Source: Micavibrio sp. UBA2705 (GTDB lineage: Bacteria; Pseudomonadota; Alphaproteobacteria; Micavibrionales; Micavibrionaceae). From it: a DNA stretch of 52,514 bases. The notes under the pieces are model-generated. The model was not told where the DNA came from. It was given only the letters and a program-made list of their open reading frames with translations, and did no database searches. Shown in pieces: positions 1 to 8,198 of this stretch. The position numbers and the translations under genes are program-made. Where the stretch lies: NCBI GenBank assembly GCA_002354205.1, contig DELD01000010.1:1-52514 (forward strand). The letters are read 5' to 3'. Within the stretch, counting starts at the first letter, position 1. Every line of letters begins with the position of its first letter.

Positions 1-1159
1 CTATTAAGATTGGCATTTTCGGCACAAGATGTTCTAACACCATGCCTGATGCCGCGCGCGTTGCGACTTTCGGAGATGTTTCAAGGAACTCTGCTTTTGC
101 ATCGGCAATGCCTTTGGCAACAACATCGCTAATATCTGAACATAAGGCGACTTCAAAGTTTTGAATGTTATTTTGGTTATACCAATCAGAACATTCTGAT
201 TTATATTTGCTGCCGACATTGCGCCAAAGCTGCAATATATCATCAGGGATATCAAAGGCCCCATGTTCCCAGCCAAGGTTTTTACGTGCACCTTCAATTT
301 CTTCTGCGCCAAGCGGCGAGCCATGCGATGATGATTTGCCTTCTTTGGTCGGTGCGCCAAAACCGATTTTTGTTTTGCAGCATATTATGCTCGGTGTGTC
401 GCTCTGGCGTGCTTTGGCAATGGCGGCTTCAATCTCGGCATGGTTATGTCCGTCAACGCTTTGTACATCCCAGCCATAAGCTTCGTAACGCTTGCCGACA
501 TCTTCGGTGAATGATAAATCGGTTTTACCGTCAATGGTGATGCCGTTATCATCATAAAGGACGATAAGTTTAGAGAGTTTTTGTGTACCCGCGAATGAAC
601 ATGACTCATGGCTTACACCCTCCATAAGGTCGCCGTCAGAGGCGATAACATATGTGTAGTGGTCAATAAATTTTCCATCATGCATCTTATTCAAAATGCG
701 CTCAGCAAGGGCAAAACCCACAGCATGAGAAATGCCCTGACCTAATGGGCCCGTTGTCATTTCAATGCCTGCGCCTGGGTAATATTCAGGGTGGCCATCG
801 GTTAGTGATGTTAGCTGACGGAAATTCTTAATTTCGTCCAATGTAATTTTTTCATAGCCGCAAAGGTAATTAATAGCGTAAAGCAGCATCGAGCCATGAC
901 CCGCAGATAAAATAAAGCGGTCACGGTTCGGCCATGTCGGCGCTTTGGCTTCAAAACGCATAAACTTTGAATAAAGCACTGTCGCAACATCTGCCATGCC
1001 CATTGGCATACCGGGGTGGCCTGAATTGGCGGCTTGTACGGCATCCATCGCGAGGGCGCGAATGGCGTTTGACATTGTTTTGAGTTGTTCTTGGCTCAGA
1101 TTCATAGTTACTTTGTCCTTGTTAGAAAGTGTTTGCTCTGCAGCAGTTGTAATGGTCAT
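1..1159 (-). CDS. tkt: Transketolase, N-terminal part (cut by window edge)
   Basis: Thiamine-diphosphate enzyme of the non-oxidative pentose phosphate pathway; it moves two-carbon units between sugar phosphates in the cytoplasm. About 386 codons are present and the C-terminal part lies beyond base 1. Visible family features are the early SGHPGMPMGMA stretch (about residues 46-56) and the ThDP/Mg region with SDGDLMEGVS followed by DDNGITIDG (about residues 170-205). The ATG at 1159 is the first in-frame start. A second ATG at 1105 has a better AAGGA-type ribosome site and is a credible alternative that would shorten the protein by 18 residues. It diverges from the zapA cluster, as in many alphaproteobacteria. 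Family call is secure; start is not. Confidence 0.95.
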   Translation of the reverse strand, partial: MTITTAAEQTLSNKDKVTMNLSQEQLKTMSNAIRALAMDAVQAANSGHPGMPMGMADVATVLYSKFMRFEAKAPTWPNRDRFILSAGHGSMLLYAINYLCGYEKITLDEIKNFRQLTSLTDGHPEYYPGAGIEMTTGPLGQGISHAVGFALAERILNKMHDGKFIDHYTYVIASDGDLMEGVSHESCSFAGTQKLSKLIVLYDDNGITIDGKTDLSFTEDVGKRYEAYGWDVQSVDGHNHAEIEAAIAKARQSDTPSIICCKTKIGFGAPTKEGKSSSHGSPLGAEEIEGARKNLGWEHGAFDIPDDILQLWRNVGSKYKSECSDWYNQNNIQNFEVALCSDISDVVAKGIADAKAEFLETSPKVATRAASGMVLEHLVPKMPILI

Positions 1160-1207
1160 GTGACTATACCTTATCTTTTAAAAATCTGGCACCTAGAATG
1201 CGGCCTT

Positions 1208-1223
1208 TTGATCAATTGGTCAA
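1208..1223. promoter_or_regulatory. Near-perfect palindrome in the tkt/zapA divergent promoter region
   Basis: TTGATCAATTGGTCAA matches its reverse complement at 14 of 16 positions. It lies between tkt (minus) and the coiled-coil/zapA genes (plus). Its right half read on the minus strand is TTGACC, a plausible -35 box for tkt with a weak CATTCT 17 bases downstream. A plus-strand TTGACC at 1254-1259 with GATAGT 16 bases on could serve the other direction. An operator role is inference from position and symmetry only. Confidence 0.3.
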
Positions 1224-1322
1224 CAGGAATGGGGATATTTAGGCGTATATATATTGACCTTGCGATGAAAAAGTGGATAGTTAGCCATATTCTATTTTAT
1301 TTGTATTTGTGTTGAGGTCGCT

Positions 1323-1559
1323 ATGAGCCGTGAAGTCTTGAAAAACGCTTTAATTAATCTGGATAACGCCGTGGCGAATCTCGAATTGGCGATACCTGTG
1401 GCTGAAGGTAAACTTCGTGGTGCGCAGCGTGATTTATTCGCAGGCGATATGCCGCCCGTAGACGCAAGCAACGATTCGTCGCTAGATGTTGATGTCATTG
1501 CAGGGCGTTTAGACGCAGCAATTGAAAAAGTTGAAACATTATTGGCAGAAGGGCAGTAA
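1323..1559 (+). CDS. Small coiled-coil protein, DUF4164-like, upstream of zapA
   Basis: A 78-residue acidic protein. Its first 35 residues and last 20 residues are predicted by eye to be amphipathic helices, with a Pro/Asp-rich linker between (around residues 41-52). No signal peptide or membrane segment is seen. A GAGG ribosome site lies 8 bases before the ATG. It ends three bases before zapA, so the two are almost certainly co-transcribed. Small coiled-coil proteins of the DUF4164 type commonly sit between tkt and zapA in alphaproteobacteria, which is the basis for the name; the sequence match itself is loose. A role linked to ZapA or cell division is plausible from position but unproven. 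Confidence 0.7.
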   Translation: MSREVLKNALINLDNAVANLELAIPVAEGKLRGAQRDLFAGDMPPVDASNDSSLDVDVIAGRLDAAIEKVETLLAEGQ

Positions 1560-1562
1560 GTT

Positions 1563-1913
1563 ATGGCTGAAGTATCGCTTCTCATTAATGGTAAAGAATA
1601 TAGCCTTGCATGTGACGAGGGGCAGGAACAACGTATCCTTGATCTTGGCCACTATATAGATGAAAAAGCCCGCGACCTTGGCGCTGGCGGCATGAGTGAT
1701 AATCATCGTTTGATGCTGACATCTTTAATGCTAGCGGATGAACTTTTTGAAACAAAAGATCGCCTCGATGTAGAGAAAAAGACCGATAAAACGCCGCAAA
1801 GTAAAACGAGCGATGATGGCGTAAGCGTCGAAGAAACCGCCGCTTTAGCTGATGCAATCAACCAAATGGCAATCCGTATCGAAGGATTATCCGCGCGCTT
1901 AAACAAAGCATAA
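1563..1913 (+). CDS. zapA: Cell division protein ZapA
   Basis: ZapA binds and bundles FtsZ at the division ring. The 116-residue product opens with the family pattern of a short beta hairpin (VSLLINGKEYSLACDEGQE) followed by LGHYIDEKARDLG and a helix RLMLTSLMLADELFE. The C-terminal half is a coiled coil, with a Lys/Thr/Ser-rich linker around residues 75-90. Length is normal for ZapA. An AAGGG-like ribosome site overlaps the end of the preceding small gene. The 6S RNA gene follows directly, as in many proteobacteria where zapA, ssrS and the 5-FCL gene are neighbours. Confidence 0.9.
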   Translation: MAEVSLLINGKEYSLACDEGQEQRILDLGHYIDEKARDLGAGGMSDNHRLMLTSLMLADELFETKDRLDVEKKTDKTPQSKTSDDGVSVEETAALADAINQMAIRIEGLSARLNKA

Positions 1914-1944
1914 GCGCTCCATTAATATAAAAAAGCGCCCGCCC

Positions 1945-1975
1945 TTGAAAATTTAACTTCCTTTTATCATATAAT
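1945..1975 (+). promoter_or_regulatory. Candidate promoter for 6S RNA
   Basis: A perfect TATAAT (1970-1975) sits about 10-13 bases before the predicted 5' end of the 6S RNA. TTGAAA (1945-1950) lies upstream with a 19-base spacer, slightly longer than ideal. This would give 6S RNA its own start in addition to any read-through from zapA. Confidence 0.55.
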
Positions 1976-1984
1976 ATGTACTAT

Positions 1985-2160
1985 CAAGGGGAGGCAGGCT
2001 GCGTTATGCGTGATGCGACATTAATCTCGGAGGCCGATATTTTTTCGTAAGGGAACTGTCCCTGCCATCGTCTGTGGACTTTGGCATTCACGGTGCCCAC
2101 CTAGTTTTACTGGGCCACACGAAGATTCTTAAGCACACGGTAAGGTGGCCTGTTTCTCTT
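1985..2160 (+). ncRNA. ssrS: 6S RNA
   Basis: 6S RNA mimics an open promoter and binds housekeeping-sigma RNA polymerase, lowering transcription in slow growth. Between zapA and the 5-FCL gene there is a gene-free stretch of about 300 bases. The closing stem can be read directly: GAGGCAGGC at 1991-1999 pairs over nine positions (with two G-U pairs) with GCCTGTTTC at 2148-2156. The 5' side of the central bulge contains GAGGCCGATATTT, close to the GAGCCGATATTT of E. coli 6S RNA. Internal hairpins such as CTAGTTTTACTGGGCC are present. Exact ends are estimated from the stem and the TATAAT box. Covariance-model confirmation was not possible here, but position, size (about 175 nt) and motif agree. 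Confidence 0.85.
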
Positions 2161-2212
2161 TTCTTTATCTTCCATATTGATTACATGGCGCTTCGGCGGT
2201 ATCTTGAAAACC

Positions 2213-2830
2213 ATGTCTACGCATTCAGAACAAAAACAGCTGATCAGAGAGCAAGCAAAAAAAACGCGCGCCATGTTGCATGTTGATGCAAATGCGGGTG
2301 AGTTTTTATCATCTAATTTTTTTGATGTGTTTCAGGCGCAATTGGATAGCAATCCGATTATCTCTGCCTATTGGCCATTGGGAAAAGAATGCGATACTTT
2401 ACCATTAATTGATGATTTGCTTGGGAGAGGGTATAAAGTCGCGTTGCCGTATATTAATGGCGGGGCACAAGGGCTTGATTTTTACTTATGGGATCATGAC
2501 AGTCCACTGATTAAAAGCAGTTTCGGCGCAATGCATCCTGATTTGAAAAGCGATAAATATGCCGCGCCCGTGCAGCCCGATATTATTTTGCTGCCTTTAC
2601 TTGCCTATGATCGGCGTGGCAATCGTCTTGGTTATGGGGCAGGGCATTATGACCGTTACGTTGAAGCCCTCGCGGCGCAAGGTAAGTCAGCCCTATTGGT
2701 CGGCGTGGCCTATATGGAACAAATTTGCTTGTATCCGCTGCCTGCTGAACAGCATGATAAACCATTAGATTGTATTTTAAATCCAAATGGCTATACTCCG
2801 TTTTCATCCAAAGCACCCGTCATTGGATAA
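2213..2830 (+). CDS. 5-formyltetrahydrofolate cyclo-ligase
   Basis: Converts 5-formyl-THF to 5,10-methenyl-THF with ATP, returning an inhibitory folate store to the one-carbon pool. The family signature GYGAGHYDRY occurs at about residues 140-150, and the earlier ISAYWPLGKECDTLPLI stretch fits the N-terminal substrate region. The ATG at 2213 (MSTHSEQK) is preferred; an upstream in-frame TTG at 2177 would add 12 residues but comes only about 20 bases after the 6S RNA. The start lacks an obvious Shine-Dalgarno. The protein is then 205 residues, normal for the family (ygfA/fau/MTHFS type). Location just downstream of 6S RNA is the classic ssrS-ygfA arrangement. Confidence 0.92.
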   Translation: MSTHSEQKQLIREQAKKTRAMLHVDANAGEFLSSNFFDVFQAQLDSNPIISAYWPLGKECDTLPLIDDLLGRGYKVALPYINGGAQGLDFYLWDHDSPLIKSSFGAMHPDLKSDKYAAPVQPDIILLPLLAYDRRGNRLGYGAGHYDRYVEALAAQGKSALLVGVAYMEQICLYPLPAEQHDKPLDCILNPNGYTPFSSKAPVIG

Positions 2831-2870
2831 TGGCGGTAGATAAATTAAGTAGAAATAGAAAGAAGTTTTA

Positions 2871-3686
2871 ATGCGCATAGTTTTTTTAGGTGATGTTTTC
2901 GGCAAAACAGGCCGCCAAGCGCTAAGCCGCGAACTGCCACAAATTCGTCGCCAATATAAGCCTGATGCCATTATCGTAAATGGTGAAAACGCTGCGCATG
3001 GCATGGGCATTACCACAAATATCGCCAAAGAATTTTTCGCCCTCGGCGTTGACGTTATCACTACGGGAAACCATATTTGGGATCAACGCGAGATTATTCC
3101 TTATTTGGAAAAAGAAGAACGCGTCCTGCGCCCGATTAATTTCCCTGAAGGCGCACCGGGAAATGGCGTGATTGATTACCGCCTTCAAAATGGCCAGACG
3201 ATACGCGTGGTAAATGTGATGGCGCGCTTGTTTATGGATGCCTTGGACGACCCCTTCGCCGCAATGAATGCCGTTTTAAAAGATAACCCACTGAGAACGA
3301 AAAATGCGCACGCTGTCGTTGTCGATGTGCACGGTGAAGCAACAAGTGAAAAAATGGTTATGGGTATGATGCTTGATGGGCGCGTCAGTTTTGTTGTGGG
3401 TACGCACACACATATCCCCACTGCAGATACGCGCATCTTAGAAAAAGGCACGGCGTACCAAACTGACGCCGGTATGTGCGGTGATTATAACAGTGTTATT
3501 GGCGTGACTTACGAAACCGCCGCGCCGCGCTTTATCAAAAAATACGCAAACCCACGCATGGCACCGCAAGATGGCGGCGTTGGCACTGTCTGCGGTACAT
3601 TTGTTGAAACAGATGATAAAACAGGGCTCGCTGTAAAAGCTGAGCCGATCCGCTTAGGGCCAGAACTTATTGAAACGCGCAAATAA
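2871..3686 (+). CDS. YmdB-family metallophosphoesterase (TIGR00282 type)
   Basis: A 271-residue calcineurin-like phosphoesterase. Metal-binding residues expected for the family are all visible: D8 (FLGDVFG), E39-N40 (NGEN), N67-H68 (TGNHIWD), H154 (VDVHGEATSEK), and H179/H181 (GTHTHIPTAD). Bacillus YmdB hydrolyses cyclic nucleotides in vitro; the physiological substrate here is unknown. No signal peptide, so cytoplasmic. It follows the 5-FCL gene by 40 bases and a TTTTAATG start overlaps an A-rich leader. It converges on the next gene with only about 25 bases between stops; a short ACGC-TTTA-GCGT hairpin followed by T-rich DNA lies there and may be a weak terminator. Confidence 0.9.
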   Translation: MRIVFLGDVFGKTGRQALSRELPQIRRQYKPDAIIVNGENAAHGMGITTNIAKEFFALGVDVITTGNHIWDQREIIPYLEKEERVLRPINFPEGAPGNGVIDYRLQNGQTIRVVNVMARLFMDALDDPFAAMNAVLKDNPLRTKNAHAVVVDVHGEATSEKMVMGMMLDGRVSFVVGTHTHIPTADTRILEKGTAYQTDAGMCGDYNSVIGVTYETAAPRFIKKYANPRMAPQDGGVGTVCGTFVETDDKTGLAVKAEPIRLGPELIETRK

Positions 3687-3711
3687 AAACAATAGCGACG
3701 CTTTAGCGTAC

Positions 3712-4272
3712 TTATTTTTTATGCGGGTCAATATTATCAGGAAATTTAATGAAATAGCGATGGCAAGCATCATCCAAAGCTTGCACAAGCTCCGCACCGT
3801 AACGCCCGCCAGTACCTTGGATTTGACCAAGTAAGACAGCGCGTAATGTCGTATGAAAGGCTTGCACAATCTCTAACGCTTCTATGTCTGGCGTTTCAAT
3901 GACTTCCAAAAATTGGACTAGCTTATCGCCAATAATCGTCACAAGATCATAATGGAACATGCCGCCATTCGCTTTTAATTGCATGCTTGGATAAAGCATC
4001 TGACGAATGAGTTTTTCGGCGCTGCGTTCTTCTTCGCCTTTGTCTAAATCAACGGCAGCTTGGTTGATACCGTCTTGTAACTGATCCAAAGACATTTCAC
4101 CCAGCGGACGAAAATCAACACTGTTACTTTCAAGCAAATCTTGTGCTTTTGTCAGTATGGTCTGGCTAAGACCGCCTGTGCCAACTTTTGATTTAAGCAT
4201 ATTGGGCGGCGTTATAAACTCTGCCTTGCGAATTTGTTTTTGATTATAATGCGTTGGTGTGTCTTCGCCCAT
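3712..4272 (-). CDS. Unknown 186-residue protein partnered with a response regulator
   Basis: I do not recognise a named family. The protein is soluble and largely helical, with no signal peptide. The N-terminal 50 residues are polar. The C-terminal half has a dense, conserved-looking block (about residues 125-175) ending in a segment with LGQIQGTGGRYGAELVQ and DACHRYF. It lies 60 bases downstream of the CheY-like regulator on the same strand, so the two are probably one transcript. A role as an output or partner of that regulator is inference from pairing only. Confidence refers to it being a real gene. Confidence 0.75.
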   Translation of the reverse strand: MGEDTPTHYNQKQIRKAEFITPPNMLKSKVGTGGLSQTILTKAQDLLESNSVDFRPLGEMSLDQLQDGINQAAVDLDKGEEERSAEKLIRQMLYPSMQLKANGGMFHYDLVTIIGDKLVQFLEVIETPDIEALEIVQAFHTTLRAVLLGQIQGTGGRYGAELVQALDDACHRYFIKFPDNIDPHKK

Positions 4273-4332
4273 GGTACTTAGTTGCCTCTTATTATTTTTT
4301 TATTTTTCGCGCGTTAACTTATATGAACGTAA

Positions 4333-4989
4333 TCAATCTGTTGAGTCTACAAAAATTAAGTCGTAATCCTCAATTGTAATATCTTTATTTTCTTTTACGC
4401 CAGCTTGATCTCTGACATTGCTCAAATGTGCGCGGGCTTTTTCTAAATCTTTTTTTGTCGCATTAGACATTTCAGACCGTCCCGCAGGGAACATCTTCTC
4501 AACATCGTCTTGGCGGCGGCGATGCCCGTCATATGCAGCTTCGCTATGCCTACGTCGGTCGGGGCCGAAAAACTGTTCGGATCGTACAAATTGGCGCGGC
4601 TTTTCAATGATCTGGTACAGGCGTTTATACAAATCGCGCGCCTTGAAAGGTTTGACCAAAATCTCGGTTATGCCTTCATCACGCGCCTCAAAAATGCGAT
4701 GCTTTTCGGTGAAGCCAGTCATAAGAATAATGGGAATATAGGGGTTGGATGCGTCCCGTTCGCGCCGAATTTTTTTTGCAAGCTGAATGCCGTCAATAGG
4801 GCGCATCATCCAATCAGTGATGATTAAATCAGGTTTATATTGCAGATAAAGTTCAAATCCGCGCTTACCATCTTTCGCGGTCAAAACATGACCTACGCCA
4901 AAAGTAAGTAACAGGGATTTGGTAATATCGAGCATGGGTTGATTATCATCAACCACTAAAATAGTCACGGACTTAAAATCATATGCCAT
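4333..4989 (-). CDS. CheY-like response regulator with a C-terminal extension
   Basis: The receiver domain covers about residues 8-128: acidic pocket D14-D15, phospho-acceptor D59 (LIITDWMMRPIDG), switch T91 and K113 (LVKPF). The remaining 90 residues hold no DNA-binding or enzymatic domain that I recognise. They carry a basic FGPDRRR (residues 141-147) and a second Arg cluster HRRRQDD, followed by a charged helical tail. So it is a stand-alone regulator probably acting by protein contact. No histidine kinase is adjacent; the only kinase in the window is at 20.9-22.5 kb. It leads a two-gene unit with the unknown protein at 3712-4272. Confidence 0.9.
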   Translation of the reverse strand: MAYDFKSVTILVVDDNQPMLDITKSLLLTFGVGHVLTAKDGKRGFELYLQYKPDLIITDWMMRPIDGIQLAKKIRRERDASNPYIPIILMTGFTEKHRIFEARDEGITEILVKPFKARDLYKRLYQIIEKPRQFVRSEQFFGPDRRRHSEAAYDGHRRRQDDVEKMFPAGRSEMSNATKKDLEKARAHLSNVRDQAGVKENKDITIEDYDLIFVDSTD

Positions 4990-5105
4990 AAGAAAAAAAT
5001 AAAATGTAGTTTAAAAAAAGATCCTAAAAATGATTATGACATAGTTTTGCATGTAAATATTTAAAAAATATCTGATAATTAAATCTTTTTTTAGCTAGAC
5101 CTTCC

Positions 5106-5134
5106 TTGAAACCGCATGAAACCAGTATTATAAA
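5106..5134 (+). promoter_or_regulatory. Candidate sigma-70-type promoter for the yebC-ruv-tol block
   Basis: TTGAAA (5106-5111) and TATAAA (5129-5134) are separated by 17 bases, the ideal spacing. The site is about 60 bases before the yebC start, in the 208-base divergent gap between the response regulator and yebC. Confidence 0.5.
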
Positions 5135-5197
5135 GAGATTAGTATTATCTATTGGGTGCGATCCGTGCCCCTCAAAACAGTTTAAAAGGTCGAACTC

Positions 5198-5950
5198 ATG
5201 GCAGGTCATTCCAAATTTAAAAATATTCAGCACCGTAAAGGCGCGCAGGATAAAAAGCGTTCAAAACTATTCTCGAAGCTCGGCCGTGAAATCACAGTTG
5301 CGGCAAAACTTGGCGGCGGCGACGCGGATATGAACCCGCGCTTACGTTTGGCGATAGCGACTGCGCGCGGGCAGTCAATGCCTAAAGATGGTATTGAGCG
5401 CGCCATTCAAAAAGGCGTAGGTTCTGATGATGGTGATGATTATTTTGAAATCCGCTATGAAGGTTACGGCCCTGCAGGCGTTGCGATTATTGTTGAATGT
5501 CTTTCAGACAATAAAAACCGCACCGCGTCTGATGTGCGCTCAACATTCACTAAATATGGCGGAAACCTTGGTGAAACAGGTTCTGTCGGTTTTATGTTTG
5601 ACCGTAAAGGTGAAATTATATTCCCTTCTGACAAAGGAGATGCAGATACAATTTTCGAAGCCGCATTAGAAGCCGGCGCAGAAGACGTCGCAAGTGATGC
5701 TGAAACACATGACATTACAACTGCGCCAGAAGATTTTGCTGCTGTGCGTGATGCACTCGAAGGCACATTTGGCGAACCACAAGAACAAGGTTTAGTCTGG
5801 CGTCCAAACATTAATGCAGAAGTCACTGTCGACCAAGCAGTTAGCGTATTGAAACTAATTGACGTTTTAGAAGATAATGATGATGTGCAAACCGTCACGA
5901 GTAACCTTGAAGTGACCGAAGAAATTATGCAGAAATTTATGGAGGCATAA
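5198..5950 (+). CDS. yebC: YebC/PmpR-family protein
   Basis: A 250-residue protein with the characteristic start MAGHSKFKNIQHRKGAQD and the internal GYGPAGVAIIVECLSDNKNRT signature (about residues 88-108). Members are reported as DNA-binding regulators or as translation factors that relieve ribosome stalling at proline-rich motifs; which applies here is not visible. It is directly upstream of ruvC (5 bases), matching the common yebC-ruvCAB order. Length is typical. Confidence 0.95.
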   Translation: MAGHSKFKNIQHRKGAQDKKRSKLFSKLGREITVAAKLGGGDADMNPRLRLAIATARGQSMPKDGIERAIQKGVGSDDGDDYFEIRYEGYGPAGVAIIVECLSDNKNRTASDVRSTFTKYGGNLGETGSVGFMFDRKGEIIFPSDKGDADTIFEAALEAGAEDVASDAETHDITTAPEDFAAVRDALEGTFGEPQEQGLVWRPNINAEVTVDQAVSVLKLIDVLEDNDDVQTVTSNLEVTEEIMQKFMEA

Positions 5951-5955
5951 TTTAG

Positions 5956-6465
5956 GTGAGCATTACGCGCGTATTGGGCATTGACCCAGGTTTACATCGT
6001 ACAGGCTGGGGCGTGGTTGAATTCCGCTCTGGCCTATTGCGTTTTATTGGCTGCGGTTTAATTAAAACAAAACCTGTGGATGCTACCGCAAAGCGCCTCG
6101 TGCAAATTGATGCTGGGCTAGCAGATGTATTGCGTGATTACACGGTTGATGAAGCGGCGGTTGAAGAAACCTTTGTAAACCAAAACCCAGCATCAGCCTT
6201 GAAATTAGGACAAGCGCGCGGCGTGTGCTTAATGTCTGCGGCGCGCACAGGAATTGACGTTGGCGAATATGCGCCGACAGTGATTAAAAAATCCGTCGTG
6301 GGCACAGGACGCGCCAGTAAAGATCAAATGGGCATGATGGTCAAAACATTACTGCCTGCTATCGGTAAAATCAGCGAAGATGAAGCCGATGCTTTGGCGG
6401 TCGCTATCTGCCATGGTCACCATATACAGTCGCGGCTTATCGCACATAACAAACAAGTCTTTTAA
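5956..6465 (+). CDS. ruvC: Holliday junction endonuclease RuvC
   Basis: Resolves Holliday junctions with RuvAB. The four acidic catalytic residues are identifiable: D10 (LGIDPGLHRTGWG), E70 (AVEETFVNQN), and D142 and D145 (EDEADALAVAICH). It starts with GTG at 5956; no better ATG is available without losing D10. Length 169 residues is normal. The yebC stop is 5 bases upstream and ruvA follows 18 bases after the stop, with an AGGAA ribosome site in that gap. Confidence 0.96.
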   Translation: MSITRVLGIDPGLHRTGWGVVEFRSGLLRFIGCGLIKTKPVDATAKRLVQIDAGLADVLRDYTVDEAAVEETFVNQNPASALKLGQARGVCLMSAARTGIDVGEYAPTVIKKSVVGTGRASKDQMGMMVKTLLPAIGKISEDEADALAVAICHGHHIQSRLIAHNKQVF

Positions 6466-6483
6466 AGAACAGGAACCCACAAC

Positions 6484-7140
6484 ATGATTGCGAAGTTAAA
6501 AGGCAAAATAGATACGCTCGGCAGTGATTACCTTATCATTGATGTTGGCGGTGTGTGTTACATGGTGCACGCCTCAGCCAAAACATTATCAGTGATTGGT
6601 GATGTCGGCTCTGACGTTGCGCTACTCATTGAAATGCAAGTCCGTGAAGACAGTATGACATTATTTGGCTTTGCTTCTGCGGAGGAGCAGTCTTGGTATA
6701 AATTGCTAACATCCGTACAGGGCGTTGGCGCGAAAGTCGGCATTGCGATATTAAGCGCTTGCCCCGCAGATCAGCTTGTCATGGCGGTGATGTCAGGGGA
6801 TAAAGAAGTCATCCGTCAAGCAGAAGGCGTAGGGCCGAAGCTTGCCGTACGCATTATCACAGAGTTAAAAGATAAAGTCGCAAAGATGGATATTGGCATG
6901 GGCGCATCAACAGCGCAGGTCACAGCATCGGCTGATGGTAAGGGCGTAGCAAGCACTGTGAATATTACAGCAGAAGGCAATGATAATCAGCTTAATCAAG
7001 ATGCTCTCTCTGCGCTTATCAACCTTGGTTATGCCCGCGCCGAAGCTTATAAGGCCGTCATTTCAGCACGCAGTAAGTTCAAAAAAGATCCCGAACTTGG
7101 CATGTTGATTAGCGCTGGTCTTAAGGAGCTTGCGTCATGA
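6484..7140 (+). CDS. ruvA: Holliday junction branch-migration protein RuvA
   Basis: RuvA tetramers hold the four-way junction and load RuvB. The 218-residue product begins MIAKLKGKI with the OB-fold domain, then a helix-hairpin-helix region (LTSVQGVGAKVGIAILSAC and EGVGPKLAVRIITELKDK, about residues 75-135). A polar linker follows, then a C-terminal RuvB-binding domain (DALSALINLGYARAEAYKAV). The stop overlaps the ruvB start by four bases (ATGA), indicating translational coupling. Slightly longer than E. coli RuvA because of the linker. Confidence 0.96.
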   Translation: MIAKLKGKIDTLGSDYLIIDVGGVCYMVHASAKTLSVIGDVGSDVALLIEMQVREDSMTLFGFASAEEQSWYKLLTSVQGVGAKVGIAILSACPADQLVMAVMSGDKEVIRQAEGVGPKLAVRIITELKDKVAKMDIGMGASTAQVTASADGKGVASTVNITAEGNDNQLNQDALSALINLGYARAEAYKAVISARSKFKKDPELGMLISAGLKELAS

Positions 7141-8198
7141 TGCATGAAAGCGGCGAACGCGCCGAAGATTTTCAGCCCATGGCCGATCAGCAAGAACGCA
7201 GCGATGAGCATTCATTGCGCCCTCTGACTATTGAAGAGTTTATCGGCCAAGAAAAGGCGCGTGAAAATCTGCGCATTTTTGTCACTGCGGCCAAGCAGCG
7301 TGAAGACGCAATGGATCATGTGTTGCTTTATGGCCCGCCGGGGCTTGGTAAAACAACATTGGCACAAATTGTCGCCCGTGAACTTGGCGTGGGCTTCCGC
7401 GCGACGTCTGGCCCTGTCATTGCCAAATCAGGCGATTTAGCGGCAATTTTGACCAATTTACAGCCCCATGACGTTTTATTCATTGATGAAATTCACCGCC
7501 TAAACCCAGCTGTGGAGGAAATTCTTTATCCAGCAATGGAAGACGGCAAGCTAGACCTTGTCATTGGTGAAGGGCCAGCGGCGCGCTCCGTGCAAATTGA
7601 ACTGCCGCCCTTTACTTTGGTCGGTGCAACAACGCGCAGCGGGCTGTTGACTAATCCGCTGCGTGATCGTTTCGGTATTCCTGTCCGTTTAGAATTTTAT
7701 ACCCCGCAGGAACTTACCCGCATTGTTTTGCGTTTATCATCAAAGCTGGATATGCCAATTGACGAAGAGGGCGCATTTGAAATTGCCAACCGTTCGCGTG
7801 GTACGCCGCGCATTGCGGGGCGCTTAACGCGCCGCGTACGTGATTTTGCGTCCGTTGCAGGCGCTGAGCTCGTTACCGCAAAAATCGCTGATGGAGCATT
7901 GCAGCGTTTGGAAGTTGATGCGCAGGGTTTAGACTCTATGGATCGTTTATATTTAACAGGCATAGCTGAAAACTACGGCGGCGGCCCTGTCGGGGTTGAT
8001 ACCATCGCTGCCGCGCTATCAGAAGAACGTGACGTTATCGAAGACGTTATCGAACCTTATTTATTACAAAAAGGCTTGATACAGCGTACGCCGCGTGGGC
8101 GTATGCTTTCACAGGCCGCTTATGCCTATTTAGGATTAAACCCACTGCGCAAGGCGCATTTAAACCAAGGCAACTTATTGGATGATGATCTAACATGA
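7137..8198 (+). CDS. ruvB: Holliday junction helicase RuvB
   Basis: AAA+ motor that drives branch migration. Walker A GPPGLGKTT is at residues 66-74 and Walker B LFIDEIH at about 114-120. Sensor and arginine-finger regions (GATTRSGLLTNPLRDRFG) and the C-terminal winged helix (GLIQRTPRGRMLSQAAY) are present. The ATG at 7137 overlaps ruvA; a second ATG immediately follows and could also be used. The end overlaps ybgC by four bases. Length of 353 is normal. Confidence 0.97.
   Translation: MMHESGERAEDFQPMADQQERSDEHSLRPLTIEEFIGQEKARENLRIFVTAAKQREDAMDHVLLYGPPGLGKTTLAQIVARELGVGFRATSGPVIAKSGDLAAILTNLQPHDVLFIDEIHRLNPAVEEILYPAMEDGKLDLVIGEGPAARSVQIELPPFTLVGATTRSGLLTNPLRDRFGIPVRLEFYTPQELTRIVLRLSSKLDMPIDEEGAFEIANRSRGTPRIAGRLTRRVRDFASVAGAELVTAKIADGALQRLEVDAQGLDSMDRLYLTGIAENYGGGPVGVDTIAAALSEERDVIEDVIEPYLLQKGLIQRTPRGRMLSQAAYAYLGLNPLRKAHLNQGNLLDDDLT

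Noticed and set aside
1292..1906. Minus-strand open frames across zapA and the preceding small gene
   Set aside because: Fully overlapped by two real genes with ribosome sites and family matches; no independent support.
2074..2286. A 70-codon frame covering the 3' half of the 6S RNA region
   Set aside because: Lies across the structured RNA and the 5-FCL start in another frame; no ribosome site.
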